In this document: positions 9,001-16,949 of the stretch, piece by piece | How positions within the stretch are numbered: the stretch's first letter is position 1 | Layout: each line of letters begins with the position of its first letter | Source: JANQIV01 sp050117315 | Lineage (GTDB): Bacteria > Bacteroidota > Ignavibacteria > Ignavibacteriales > Melioribacteraceae | Reading direction: 5' to 3' | DNA length: 42,807 nucleotides | Assembly (NCBI GenBank): GCA_050117315.1 | Contig: JASFMY010000047.1 | Location: 1 to 42,807, forward strand | The notes under the pieces: model-generated | What the model saw: the letters and a program-made list of their open reading frames with translations, nothing else | Database searches by the model: none | What the model was told of the DNA's origin: nothing | Position numbers and translations under genes: made by a program

Positions 9001-9774
9001 GGTGAAGAAGCAAAAAAACTTTTTGAAGATGCAAATGAATTACTCGACAAAGTTATAAAGGAAAACTTATTAACCGCAAAAGGCGTATTCGGTTTGTTTC
9101 CGGCAAACTCTAATGATGATGATATTGAAATATACTCTCCATTAAAAGGAAAAGAACAGATCGGTAAATTTCATTCATTAAGACAGCAGGGCAAAAAAGC
9201 AAATTCGTTTTCAAATATTGCTCTTGCAGATTTTATCGTCCCAAAAGAAAGCGGAATTAATGATTACATAGGTGTTTTTGCCGTAACTACAGGAATTGGA
9301 ATTGAAAAATTAATAAAACAGTTTGAAGAAGCTCATGACGATTATAATATTATTCTAATCAAAGCCATCGCAGATAGATTGGCAGAAGCTTTTGCCGAAC
9401 TGCTTCACAAAAAAGTAAGAAAAAAATACTGGGGTTATGCTTCAGACGAAAAACTAAACAACGATGAACTTATCAAGGAAAAATATGCAGGTATTCGCCC
9501 GGCGCCCGGTTACCCTGCACAACCCGATCATACAGAAAAATTAACTCTTTTCAAATTACTTGATGTTGAAAAAAATACCGGAATCACTTTAACGGAAAAC
9601 CTTGCAATGTACCCCACCGCTTCTGTATGCGGATTATATTTTGCAAACCCAAATGCAAAGTATTTTACAACAGGGAAAATATTGAAAGATCAAGTTGAGG
9701 ATTACGCGGAAAGGAAAAATTTATCTGTTGAGGAAGTTGAAAAGTGGCTGCGTCCTGTGTTAAATTACGGGTAA
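6094..9774 (+). CDS. metH: Cobalamin-dependent methionine synthase
   Basis: This 1226-residue cytoplasmic enzyme transfers the methyl group of 5-methyltetrahydrofolate to homocysteine via methylcobalamin. All four modules are present. The homocysteine domain (about 1-330) has zinc ligands Cys246 (LNCALGP) and Cys309-Cys310 (GGCCGTTP). The pterin-binding domain (about 345-620) starts at VNIGERTNVAGS. The cobalamin domain (about 640-880) has DVHDIGKN with lower axial ligand His758. The C-terminal AdoMet activation domain includes RPAPGYPAQPDHTEK. Length and residue spacing match the E. coli enzyme almost exactly. No cobalamin or SAM riboswitch is visible in the 155 bases after the REP-like repeat. 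A Fic gene follows 18 bases downstream. Confidence 0.97.
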   Translation: MIISTLKKILDERILVLDGAMGSLIQSYNLTESDFRGEILKDHRIDLKGNNDLLSVTRPDVIKEIHRKYLEAGADIIETNTFNASVISQKEYKTDNFVYKINFESAKIAKEVAGEFTKLNPSKPRFVAGALGPTSKTLSISPDVNNPGFRAVTFDEMKESYKEAVKGLVDGGSDILLVETIFDTLNSKSALIAIREYLNEINKSIPVMISGTIVDLSGRTLSGQTTEAFYNSIAHTKDLLSVGLNCALGPRQMRSFIEELSAISPFYTSLYPNAGLPNEFGDYDETPELMVEVLKEFGEEGFYNIVGGCCGTTPEHIKAFAEMVKSIKPRKLKPVEPYLRLSGLEPLILRPGTNFVNIGERTNVAGSKKFARLIKEENYEEALSVAKHQVEGGAQVLDVNMDEAMIDSENAMVKFLQLLAAEPDIAKLPIMLDSSKWSVIEAGLKRLQGKGIVNSISLKEGEEKFIDHAKKILSYGAAVIVMAFDEKGQADTYERKIKIAERAYKILTEKVGFLPQDIIIDPNIFAVATGIEEHNNYAVDFIKATKWIKENLPYAKVSGGVSNISFSFRGNNKVREAIHAAFLYHAVKAGMDMGIVNAGQLEVYEEIPKDFLERVEDVLLNRRHDATERLVEFAENVKQDAGKEELVLEWRNDTVEERLKHSLIKGITDFIEQDTEEARQKCSSPLEVIEGPLMNGMNAVGDLFGSGKMFLPQVVKSARVMKKSVAYLVPYIEKEKEESGNNKSKGTILLATVKGDVHDIGKNIVGVVLGCNNYDIIDLGVMVPSDKILSTAVEKNVDVIGLSGLITPSLDEMVHVAKEMERLKIEKPLLIGGATTSRIHTAVKIEPNFSGTTVHVLDASRSVPVVSNLINEETNKKFINEIKAEYEKLRLSHAKKKSSKEYLTLAEARNNKFKLDWEKENITEPNKLGVEVLDNYPLEEIRKYIDWTPFFLTWELKGRYPKIFENENYGEEAKKLFEDANELLDKVIKENLLTAKGVFGLFPANSNDDDIEIYSPLKGKEQIGKFHSLRQQGKKANSFSNIALADFIVPKESGINDYIGVFAVTTGIGIEKLIKQFEEAHDDYNIILIKAIADRLAEAFAELLHKKVRKKYWGYASDEKLNNDELIKEKYAGIRPAPGYPAQPDHTEKLTLFKLLDVEKNTGITLTENLAMYPTASVCGLYFANPNAKYFTTGKILKDQVEDYAERKNLSVEEVEKWLRPVLNYG

Positions 9775-9792
9775 AATTTTAGGGACTAATAA

Positions 9793-11214
9793 ATGTCCAA
9801 AGACTCCGGCTTAAATAAACTTGATATAATTAACAAGATTGATTCCGTCAAAAAAGAGATTGATAATCTCAAACCAATTAAACCGGAAATTAAAAATAGA
9901 ATTTTGCAAAAATTTCGGCTGGATTGGAATTACAACTCAAACGCCATTGAAGGAAACTCGTTAACGTTCGGCGAAACACAAGCTTTTTTGATGCACGACA
10001 TTACAGCAAAAGGGAAACCATTTAAGGACTATCTTGATATTAAGGGACACAATGAAGCGATAGATTACCTTTTAAATTTTGTTCATAACAAAGAAGAACT
10101 GACTGAAGCGTTTATAAGGGAACTGCATAAAATCATCCTGGTTGAACCTTATGAAATTGATGCACTAACCCCGGACAACAAACCGACAAAAAGAAAAGTA
10201 TCAATAGGAGCTTATAAAAAGCAGCCCAATCACGTTAAAACAAAAACGAGGGAAATACATTACTTTGCAACGCCCGAAGAAACTCCGGCAAAGATGGAAG
10301 AACTTGTTAAATGGTACAGGAAATCAAGAGATGAAAAAGAACTTCACCCCTTAATAATTGCTTCAATATTTCATCATAGGATTACGGCAATACATCCGTT
10401 TGATGACGGCAACGGGAGAATTGCCCGTCTTTTAATGAACCTAATTTTAATGCAGTACCAGTACCCACCGGTTGTTATAACACAAAACAAAAAAGAAAAT
10501 TATTATGCAGCTTTAAGCCAGGCTGATTCGGGCGAGTACTTGCCTTTTGTTGAATTGATTGGCGAATATTTGCTTTATTCACTGAACCTTTATTTGAAAG
10601 GGGCTAAAGGTGAAAACATTGAAGAACTGGATGATCTGGATAAAGAAATAGCTTTGTTAAAAAAGGAGATTGAAACTGAGTATAACAGCTTAGATAATTA
10701 TAAAAGTTCTGAAAATATGACTAATGTTTTACAAAAATCTTTCATACCTCTTTTAGTCGAAATTGAAAAAACAATGGACAAATTTTCTGATCTCTTTGTA
10801 GAAAAAAATTTTGCTGTATCATTAATTGATAAACACAACGGTATTAATTCTCTTTTTCGAAATAAAAAATCAATCAAGATAGATCAAGTTAAAAACACAC
10901 AAATCAAAAATAACTTAATAACAAAAGTAATTTTATTGATTTCACTAAACGAACTCAAATCAGAGAAAAATATATTAGAAATCAATTTACCTCTAATATT
11001 AGAGTTCGATAAATATGAATATTCTATTTATTATTTTATTGCTACTAGTCCATTTGCTTTTCAAGACCTTTGGGATAGTAAAGGGAATATTTTATCTTAT
11101 AACCCTTACCTAACAAACAAATATAGTTCAACCATAACTAAAGAAGAAATTACATCAATTGGAAAAGAAATAGGTAAACTGATAATAACTTATATTAAAG
11201 AAAAAGCAAAATAG
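9793..11214 (+). CDS. Fic-family protein (AMPylator-type)
   Basis: This 473-residue Fic-domain protein has the canonical catalytic motif HPFDDGNGRIAR at 201-212 (His201), as expected for an enzyme that transfers AMP or another nucleotide moiety to a target hydroxyl. The N-terminal SNAIEGN (49-55) is the class II inhibitory-helix motif, whose Glu53 would block ATP binding until relieved, so no separate antitoxin is needed. The domain order resembles the Fic_N plus Fic type. The C-terminal region (about 280-473) is Lys/Glu/Ile/Asn rich and unrecognised. The start is preceded by an AGGGAC-like ribosome binding site. The gene lies 18 bases after metH and may be cotranscribed. Confidence 0.9.
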   Translation: MSKDSGLNKLDIINKIDSVKKEIDNLKPIKPEIKNRILQKFRLDWNYNSNAIEGNSLTFGETQAFLMHDITAKGKPFKDYLDIKGHNEAIDYLLNFVHNKEELTEAFIRELHKIILVEPYEIDALTPDNKPTKRKVSIGAYKKQPNHVKTKTREIHYFATPEETPAKMEELVKWYRKSRDEKELHPLIIASIFHHRITAIHPFDDGNGRIARLLMNLILMQYQYPPVVITQNKKENYYAALSQADSGEYLPFVELIGEYLLYSLNLYLKGAKGENIEELDDLDKEIALLKKEIETEYNSLDNYKSSENMTNVLQKSFIPLLVEIEKTMDKFSDLFVEKNFAVSLIDKHNGINSLFRNKKSIKIDQVKNTQIKNNLITKVILLISLNELKSEKNILEINLPLILEFDKYEYSIYYFIATSPFAFQDLWDSKGNILSYNPYLTNKYSSTITKEEITSIGKEIGKLIITYIKEKAK

Positions 11215-11307
11215 GTTTTTATAAGTTATTAAATTTAGTTAGTTTCTTTCTATTATTAGCTTGTACAAAAAAATAAACAAATCTAAATACGAGCGAAAAT
11301 AAATATT

Positions 11308-11757
11308 ATGACAATAACAAAACTGTTGACATCCTCTCTAATCATATTTTCTACGATAAGCGGACAGGGCAAAATTTTAAACCTGATCGCCGGTAAATGG
11401 AAACTAAAAACAAACAGCTTTGAAGCCTACGAAGAATGGAAAATAAAAGATAATTCTGAAATTGTCGGGATAAGTTACTCGATCGAAGACGGTGAGCAAG
11501 AAAAAACCGAAGATATCTACATAAAGAGGGTCGGTGAATTCTGGGTATACATTGCAGTACCGCAAAATCAAAACCCGGTTCTTTTTCACTTAACCTCATT
11601 CAAAGATAATCGATTTGTTTTTGAAAACTCTGAGCACGATTTCCCCGAAACCATCATCTATAATTTTGTTGACAAAACAACCATTGCCGTTAAAATAGAA
11701 GGAGAAATTAACGGCGAATCTGAAAAAATTGAATTTACTTTTGTGAAAGTGAAATAA
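11308..11757 (+). CDS. DUF6265-like secreted protein
   Basis: This 149-residue protein has a short N-terminal signal sequence (about 1-19). The beta-rich domain starts with LIAGKWKL and contains FVFENSEHDFPETIIYNF (about 105-122), the combination typical of DUF6265 proteins of Bacteroidota. The fold is probably lipocalin-like; the function is unknown. The gene is flanked by intergenic gaps of 93 and 159 bases, so it is probably transcribed alone. Confidence 0.75.
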   Translation: MTITKLLTSSLIIFSTISGQGKILNLIAGKWKLKTNSFEAYEEWKIKDNSEIVGISYSIEDGEQEKTEDIYIKRVGEFWVYIAVPQNQNPVLFHLTSFKDNRFVFENSEHDFPETIIYNFVDKTTIAVKIEGEINGESEKIEFTFVKVK

Positions 11758-11916
11758 TCAATATCACTTTGCCCTACATTATCCTCAAGCTATAAAAAGG
11801 AAAAATTGTAATTAAAATTATTCTTTGCATCTTTGTGAAGTTAAATTTAGTTTTTATTGGCTTGGCGGTAAACTAATTTTAAAAATTATTAAATGGTTTA
11901 ATTATCGGGAGGAACA

Positions 11917-13110
11917 ATGGAGACAGAAATTAAACGTAAAGATTTAGAGGTTTGGGCGGAATACATACTTGATTATTCACTCGGCGGCATTTCAAAAGAT
12001 GATATTGTAATGGTAAAAGGAGAAAACATTTGCTGGCCTTTAATTTCGGTTATGCAGGATAAAATCTTTGAGAAAGGCGCGATAGCCGATGTAAACATCG
12101 TTGCACCGGATAACGACAGGGGTAAGGTTTGGGGTGCTTCAATTGCAAAACACGGCAGTAAAGAACAAATAAGAAAAGTACCGCAATGGCATATTGACCG
12201 TTACGAAGCAATGACAAAATATATTGAGATACTTGGAGTTGAAAACACGGAATTCTTCCAGGGTGTAAACGAAGAACTTGCACAGGAAGTTATGAAAGCC
12301 GATGCACCGGGAAAAAATATAAGACTTTCCAAACCCTGGGTGCTCACACTCTTTCCTACTCAAGGTTTTGCCGACATGGAAGGTTTGTCACTTGAAGATT
12401 ATACGAAAGTAGTCGTAAGCGCTTCAATAGTTGACCCACGTTTGCTTGATGAAGTTGAAGAAGAAATATATCAGATATTATTTAAAAGTAACGAACTTCG
12501 TGTAATAACCCGCTGCCCGAACAAAAGCCACGAACTTGAACTTAAAATGAATATTGCCGGAAGGAATGCCGTAAAGTGTACAGGCAAAAGAAATTTTCCC
12601 GACGGCGAAGTTTATACAAGCCCGGATGCCAATACGGTTGAAGGAGAAATATTTGTTGACCTCCCGGTTTTCCAGGGTGGAACAGATATTCAAGGTATTT
12701 ACCTGAAATTTGAAAAAGGAAAAATAATTGAATACTCGGCAGACAAAGGTTACAATACACTAAAGAAAATAATCGAAACCGACGAGGGTTCGCACAGACT
12801 CGGCGAATGCGCTTTGGGCATGAACAATGGAATCAGCAAAGTTTTAAAACATCCTCTTTTTGTTGAAAAAGTCGGCGGTACTTTTCACATTGCTATCGGA
12901 CAAAGTTACCCTGCATGTTTTGTTGATGACCCGAATTCGGAAGAAGGGAAAAAGCAAATAGAAGAATTCGAATCAAAAGGAATATATAACGAGTCTGCAC
13001 AGCACGTTGACATAGTAACCGATTTTAGGGAAGGCGGCAGCGGTAAAGCAATTTATTTGGATGACGTAAAATTGGAAATCAAAGATAATATCTGGGTAGC
13101 ACCTAAATAA
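11917..13110 (+). CDS. M29-family aminopeptidase
   Basis: This 397-residue metallo-aminopeptidase is of the thermophilic M29 (AmpS/AmpT/PepS) family, which removes N-terminal residues from peptides in the cytoplasm using two divalent metal ions. The family metal and active-site residues can all be seen: Glu231 in NFPDGEVYTSP, Glu297 in HRLGECALG, His324 in GGTFHIAIG, Tyr331, and His363 and Asp365 in AQHVDIV. It has the strongest ribosome binding site in the window (GGGAGGA). The length matches the family. The RNA methyltransferase gene follows within about 45 bases. Confidence 0.92.
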   Translation: METEIKRKDLEVWAEYILDYSLGGISKDDIVMVKGENICWPLISVMQDKIFEKGAIADVNIVAPDNDRGKVWGASIAKHGSKEQIRKVPQWHIDRYEAMTKYIEILGVENTEFFQGVNEELAQEVMKADAPGKNIRLSKPWVLTLFPTQGFADMEGLSLEDYTKVVVSASIVDPRLLDEVEEEIYQILFKSNELRVITRCPNKSHELELKMNIAGRNAVKCTGKRNFPDGEVYTSPDANTVEGEIFVDLPVFQGGTDIQGIYLKFEKGKIIEYSADKGYNTLKKIIETDEGSHRLGECALGMNNGISKVLKHPLFVEKVGGTFHIAIGQSYPACFVDDPNSEEGKKQIEEFESKGIYNESAQHVDIVTDFREGGSGKAIYLDDVKLEIKDNIWVAPK

Positions 13111-13154
13111 TAACGAAAAAGGAAGAGAAACAAATTAAACTCATAGCGAAAACG

Positions 13155-14276
13155 TTGTTTGGCTTAGAACATGTTCTTGCAGAGGAACTGAAAGAGTTAA
13201 AAGCGGAAAACATAAAGAAAGCAACAAGAGCCGTTTATTTTGAAGGCAGCAAGGAACTATTATATAAAACAAATCTTTATTTGAGAACCGCTCTTAATAT
13301 CCTTGTTCCTTTAAAAACTTATTATGTCCGGAACGAAGATGAGTTGTACAAATGCATAAAAAAAATCAACTGGGGTGAATATATTTCAGCCGATGATACT
13401 ATCGCCGTAGAAAGTGTAGTTCATTCAAAATATTTTAGGCACTCCAAGTATGTTTCTCTTAAGACTAAGGATACAATTGTTGACCAGTTCCGTAACAAAT
13501 ATAAAAAGCGTCCCGACGTTGATATTGAAAACCCATCGCTGAAAATTAACATTCACATTAACCAGGAAAAGTGCACTGTCTCACTCGATAGCTCGGGAGA
13601 TTCTCTCCACAAAAGGGGTTACAGGAAAAATAAAAACCAGGCTCCGCTAAACGAAGTCTTGGCTGCGGGTATTGTCAGGCTTTCAGGCTGGAACGGAAAA
13701 ACTAACTTTGTTGACGCAATGTGCGGATCAGGAACAATAGTAATTGAAGCAGCTTTAATAGCTGCCAACAAAGCTCCCGGATTAATAAGAGATCACTTTG
13801 GATTTATGAACTGGAGAGATTTTGATTCAAAATTATGGCGTGAAATTAAAAAAGAAGCTAAACAGAAAATAAAACCGATTGAGATCGATATTGTCGGTTC
13901 GGACATAAATTCAAACACAGTAAAAATTGCTGAAGAGAATTTACGTAACGCCGGATTAAACGACGGAATAAAATTATTCTCAAAACAATTTATGCAGTCT
14001 GCTCCCCCGGAAGGAAACGGTACATTAATTATTAATCCTCCCTACGGGGAAAGAATGAAGAAAGACGACATCAATAATTTTTACAAAATGATAGGCGATA
14101 CGTTAAAAACAAATTATACCGGTTACGATGCATGGATTTTGACATCAAACAAAGAAGCCCTAAAAAACTTAGGGCTTCGTGCTTCAAAAAAATTCACGTT
14201 ATTTAACGGTCCGCTTGAAGTAAAACTTCATAAGTATGAAATGTATAAAGGTAGTAAAAAAGCAAAATATTTATAA
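13155..14276 (+). CDS. THUMP-domain class I RNA methyltransferase (RlmL-like)
   Basis: This 373-residue protein is like the N-terminal half of RlmL and related 23S rRNA or tRNA guanosine N2-methyltransferases. It has an N-terminal THUMP RNA-binding region (about 40-150), a methyltransferase domain with DAMCGSGTIVIEAAL (SAM motif I, about 189-203) and the catalytic NPPYGE (about 295-300). The coordinates use the TTG codon at 13155. However, the upstream in-frame codons read K-L-I-A-K-T-L-F-G-L-E, which is the usual conserved N-terminus of the family. An AAGGAAGAG Shine-Dalgarno sequence (13119-13127) lies 6 bases before an ATT at 13134. The real start may therefore be ATT at 13134. Confidence 0.88.
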   Translation: MFGLEHVLAEELKELKAENIKKATRAVYFEGSKELLYKTNLYLRTALNILVPLKTYYVRNEDELYKCIKKINWGEYISADDTIAVESVVHSKYFRHSKYVSLKTKDTIVDQFRNKYKKRPDVDIENPSLKINIHINQEKCTVSLDSSGDSLHKRGYRKNKNQAPLNEVLAAGIVRLSGWNGKTNFVDAMCGSGTIVIEAALIAANKAPGLIRDHFGFMNWRDFDSKLWREIKKEAKQKIKPIEIDIVGSDINSNTVKIAEENLRNAGLNDGIKLFSKQFMQSAPPEGNGTLIINPPYGERMKKDDINNFYKMIGDTLKTNYTGYDAWILTSNKEALKNLGLRASKKFTLFNGPLEVKLHKYEMYKGSKKAKYL

Positions 14277-14282
14277 TTAGTC

Positions 14283-14332
14283 CTCTGTGTCTTTACGTCT
14301 CCGCGGTAAAAAGAAACCACAGAGACACAGAG
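14283..14332. terminator. Bidirectional hairpin between convergent genes
   Basis: CTCTGTGTCT (14283-14292) pairs perfectly with AGACACAGAG (14323-14332), and an A-run follows on one side. It sits between the stop codons of the RNA methyltransferase (plus) and the FKBP gene (minus). This CTCTGTGTCT/CCACAGAG type of sequence is also a widespread intergenic repeat, so it may be a repeat used as a bidirectional terminator. Confidence 0.6.
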
Positions 14333-14337
14333 AAAAA

Positions 14338-15021
14338 TCATTTTTCAATTTCCAGCAGTTCAACTTCAAAAATTAAACATGCATTCGGTCCGATTATTTC
14401 GCTTCTCCTGTTTTCACCGTAAGCTAAATTAGCCGGAATATAAAACATATATTTTGAACCAACCGGCATTAACTGCAAACCTTCTGTCCATCCTTTAATA
14501 ACACTACCAAGTTCAAAAGAAATCGGTTCTCCCCTCTTATAAGAATTATCGAATTCCGTTCCGTCAATTAATGTACCCATGTAATTCACTTTTACTTTAT
14601 CTGTTTTCTTTGGTTTACTGCCTGTACCTTCTTTTATTACTTTATACTGAAGTCCGCTAGGTAAAGCTATAACACCTTCTTTCGTTTTGTTTTCGGCAAG
14701 GAATTTATTTCCTGCTTCCAAATTTGCTTTTTTCTCTTCATCCGTTTTTTGCTTTTGCTTTTGATGCTGTTCCTGCTGAAAAGCAATAATTATTTTAGTC
14801 ATCTCTTCATCAGTTAGTAATCCTGACCCGCCTTTTATTCCGTCTTTTAATCCTTTTACAAGTATATCGATTTCCATATCAAGATTCTGAGCTTTAATGT
14901 TTTGCCCTAAACTATGTCCTATGGAATAGCTTACAGAATCCTTCTTTGTTGTTAAATCCTGTTTAGAACTTTGCGCACAACTAGTAGCAAAAAGAAAAAC
15001 TGCAATTAATAAATATTTCAT
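14338..15021 (-). CDS. FKBP-type peptidyl-prolyl isomerase lipoprotein
   Basis: This 227-residue envelope protein has a lipoprotein signal (MKYLLIAVFLFATSC, lipid-modified Cys15). A helical Mip/FkpA-like dimerisation region (about 25-105, SVSYSIGHSLGQNIK) has a charged Gln/Lys-rich linker. A C-terminal FKBP domain (about 118-226) carries GLQYKVIKEG, KVNYMGTLIDGTEFDNSY, GWTEGLQLMPVGSK and NLAYGE. It would catalyse proline isomerisation and assist folding in the periplasm. Architecture and length match the FkpA/Mip group. It stands alone on the minus strand. Confidence 0.92.
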   Translation of the reverse strand: MKYLLIAVFLFATSCAQSSKQDLTTKKDSVSYSIGHSLGQNIKAQNLDMEIDILVKGLKDGIKGGSGLLTDEEMTKIIIAFQQEQHQKQKQKTDEEKKANLEAGNKFLAENKTKEGVIALPSGLQYKVIKEGTGSKPKKTDKVKVNYMGTLIDGTEFDNSYKRGEPISFELGSVIKGWTEGLQLMPVGSKYMFYIPANLAYGENRRSEIIGPNACLIFEVELLEIEK

Positions 15022-15143
15022 TATCTCTCCGTTAGATTTCGGTTAAGGTTACGAAAATAGTCTTAGAAAATTTCTAAATCAAATTTTTAATTCTTTTGGC
15101 GGATTTATTAACTAACTTTGCCCCTCAATTCTAAAAGGTATTT

Positions 15144-15953
15144 ATGGAAAGCAACGGCAAATATTTTGAAGCGAATAAAAAATTATGGAACGACAGAACC
15201 AACGTACACATAAAATCCGACTTTTATGATGTTGAGGGTTTTAAGAAAGGCAAAACTTCTCTTAAGTTTATTGAGCTTGAAGAACTTGGAGATGTAAAAG
15301 GAAAATCTATTTTACATTTGCAGTGCCATTTCGGGCAGGATAGTTTGTCGCTTGCGCGAATGGGAGCAAAGGTAACAGGCATTGACATTTCGGAAAAAGC
15401 TATTGAAGAAGCAAAAAAATTAAACAATGAATTGAGTTTAAACGCTGAATTTATTTGCTGTAACGTTTATGATATTGAAAAATATTTAAACGAAAAGTTT
15501 GATATTGTTTTTACTTCCTACGGAGTGATTGGCTGGCTGCCGGATTTATCAAAATGGGCAGAGCTGATATCTAAATATCTTAAACCCGGCGGAATGTTTT
15601 ATATGGTTGAATTTCATCCCTACATTTGGATATTTGATGATGATTTCGACTATTTCAAATATTCATATTTTCATACGGGCAAACCGATTGAAGATTTTAT
15701 TGAAGGAACTTATACAGACAGAAACGCGGATATAAGCGGAACAGATTACTGCTGGAATCATGATTTATCTTATGTATTTACATGTTTAATGAAAAACGGA
15801 CTGCAAATAAAATCATTTAAAGAATTCCCTTTTTCCGTTTATAATGTTTTCCCCGGAATGGAAAAGATTGGCGAAGATAAATTTGTTATAAAAAAGTTCG
15901 GCGATAAAATTCCGTATTTGTATTCACTAAAGGCACTAAAAGGCAAAAACTAA
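15144..15953 (+). CDS. Class I SAM-dependent methyltransferase
   Basis: This 269-residue Rossmann-fold methyltransferase has motif I ILHLQCHFGQDSLSLA (about 56-71) with the unusual HLQCHFGQ in place of a glycine-rich loop, GIDISEKAI (motif II) and YLKPGGMFYMVEFHP (post-motif segment). The HLQCHFG variant is a recognised subgroup of uncharacterised small-molecule methyltransferases. The substrate is unknown. The gene is convergent with the GT2 gene; the stops are about 10 bases apart. Confidence 0.85.
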   Translation: MESNGKYFEANKKLWNDRTNVHIKSDFYDVEGFKKGKTSLKFIELEELGDVKGKSILHLQCHFGQDSLSLARMGAKVTGIDISEKAIEEAKKLNNELSLNAEFICCNVYDIEKYLNEKFDIVFTSYGVIGWLPDLSKWAELISKYLKPGGMFYMVEFHPYIWIFDDDFDYFKYSYFHTGKPIEDFIEGTYTDRNADISGTDYCWNHDLSYVFTCLMKNGLQIKSFKEFPFSVYNVFPGMEKIGEDKFVIKKFGDKIPYLYSLKALKGKN

Positions 15954-15963
15954 GAGTTGTCAG

Positions 15964-16599
15964 CTAAATATTATTGCAGATACTATCGGGCGTATCACGG
16001 TAATAAATATAGGTCGGGAAATCAACTTTTGCGATTTTAAATTTCTTTTCTGCCCTGTAATAAAAATCAGTATCATCACCGTACTTTAAGTCTTTATACC
16101 CGCCTATTTTTTCGGCGACTTCTCTTTTGTAGAAAAAAGTGCCGCCTACTTTGCATTCGCTTAAATGTATTTTTTTTGAGAGATCATTTTTATCCTTTAC
16201 ATATTCATCCCCAATAACCTCAAAGCCGCCGTGAATAAAATCTATACCGGGATTCTTTTCCATGTATTCAAAACGTAATTTTAAGTGGTCTTTTTTGTAT
16301 TCATCGTCGCTGTTTAAGTAAGTTATATATTTCCCGCACGAAGCTTTTATCCCTGCATTCAAACTCAATGATACATATCTATTTCTATGTTTAAGGTATC
16401 TTATGTTCTCATTTTCCATTAAATAATTGTTTATAATTTCAAAAGTATTGTCGTTACTGCCGTCATCTACAATCATTAATTCCCAATAATTAAAGCTTTG
16501 ATTCAATACCGAATCAACTGCCCTGTTTAACAGCCCGGCCCTGTTGTAAGTCGGCAAAATAATTGAAACAGCAGGTTTAAAGTTTTTGTATAATTGCAA
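15964..16599 (-). CDS. Family 2 glycosyltransferase
   Basis: This 211-residue GT-A fold glycosyltransferase has SIILPTYNRAGLLNRAVDSVLNQS (about 12-35), the nucleotide-binding VDDGSNDNT (about 44-52) and NSDDEY in the DxD position (about 94-99). GGYKDLKYGDDTDFYYRAEKKF (about 166-187) corresponds to the ED-type catalytic region. It is shorter than most family members and has no membrane segment, so it is probably a peripheral enzyme for LPS or exopolysaccharide sugars. No other sugar-chain genes are adjacent, but hldD and the GT9 gene are in the same window. Confidence 0.87.
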   Translation of the reverse strand: MQLYKNFKPAVSIILPTYNRAGLLNRAVDSVLNQSFNYWELMIVDDGSNDNTFEIINNYLMENENIRYLKHRNRYVSLSLNAGIKASCGKYITYLNSDDEYKKDHLKLRFEYMEKNPGIDFIHGGFEVIGDEYVKDKNDLSKKIHLSECKVGGTFFYKREVAEKIGGYKDLKYGDDTDFYYRAEKKFKIAKVDFPTYIYYRDTPDSICNNI

Positions 16600-16691
16600 C
16601 TATTTTTTTCTCTTTAATTTTTCTTGGTTATACCAAATATAAAAAATTTCATATATTAGAAAATTGTAATTGGAATAATAATTAAAACAAG

Positions 16692-16916
16692 ATGGGATAC
16701 AGAGATCAAAATAAATATTTTGAAGCCTTGAGAAGATACGAGCGAAAGATGGATTCCAAGGAATACGAGGACTACAGTATGTTGAAAAAAAGACACAATA
16801 TGGAAGAAGACCTTGATAAGCTTTCTTTGGCAAGGCTTAAAGGGTATTATGAAAAATACCATGTAAACAGGGAACGAAAAAATTACGATCATTTTTTCAA
16901 AAAACCTGAAAGCTAA
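16692..16916 (+). CDS. Small charged protein of unknown function
   Basis: This 74-residue, highly charged, presumably helical protein is rich in Tyr, Lys, Arg and Glu, with repeated YE/EDY/YEKY motifs. No domain is recognised. It lies 33 bases upstream of the DUF2723 gene on the same strand, so the two may be cotranscribed. Minus-strand frames over the same bases are hydrophobic artefacts of its codons. Confidence rests on the start position, coding-like composition and spacing. Confidence 0.55.
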   Translation: MGYRDQNKYFEALRRYERKMDSKEYEDYSMLKKRHNMEEDLDKLSLARLKGYYEKYHVNRERKNYDHFFKKPES

Positions 16917-16949
16917 AACAATCAATTCTAATTTTTAAATGAGGAACTA

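Noticed and set aside
9793..11214. Fic-based toxin-antitoxin or defence module
   Set aside because: The protein carries its own inhibitory motif, there is no small antitoxin gene beside it, and the neighbours are housekeeping genes.
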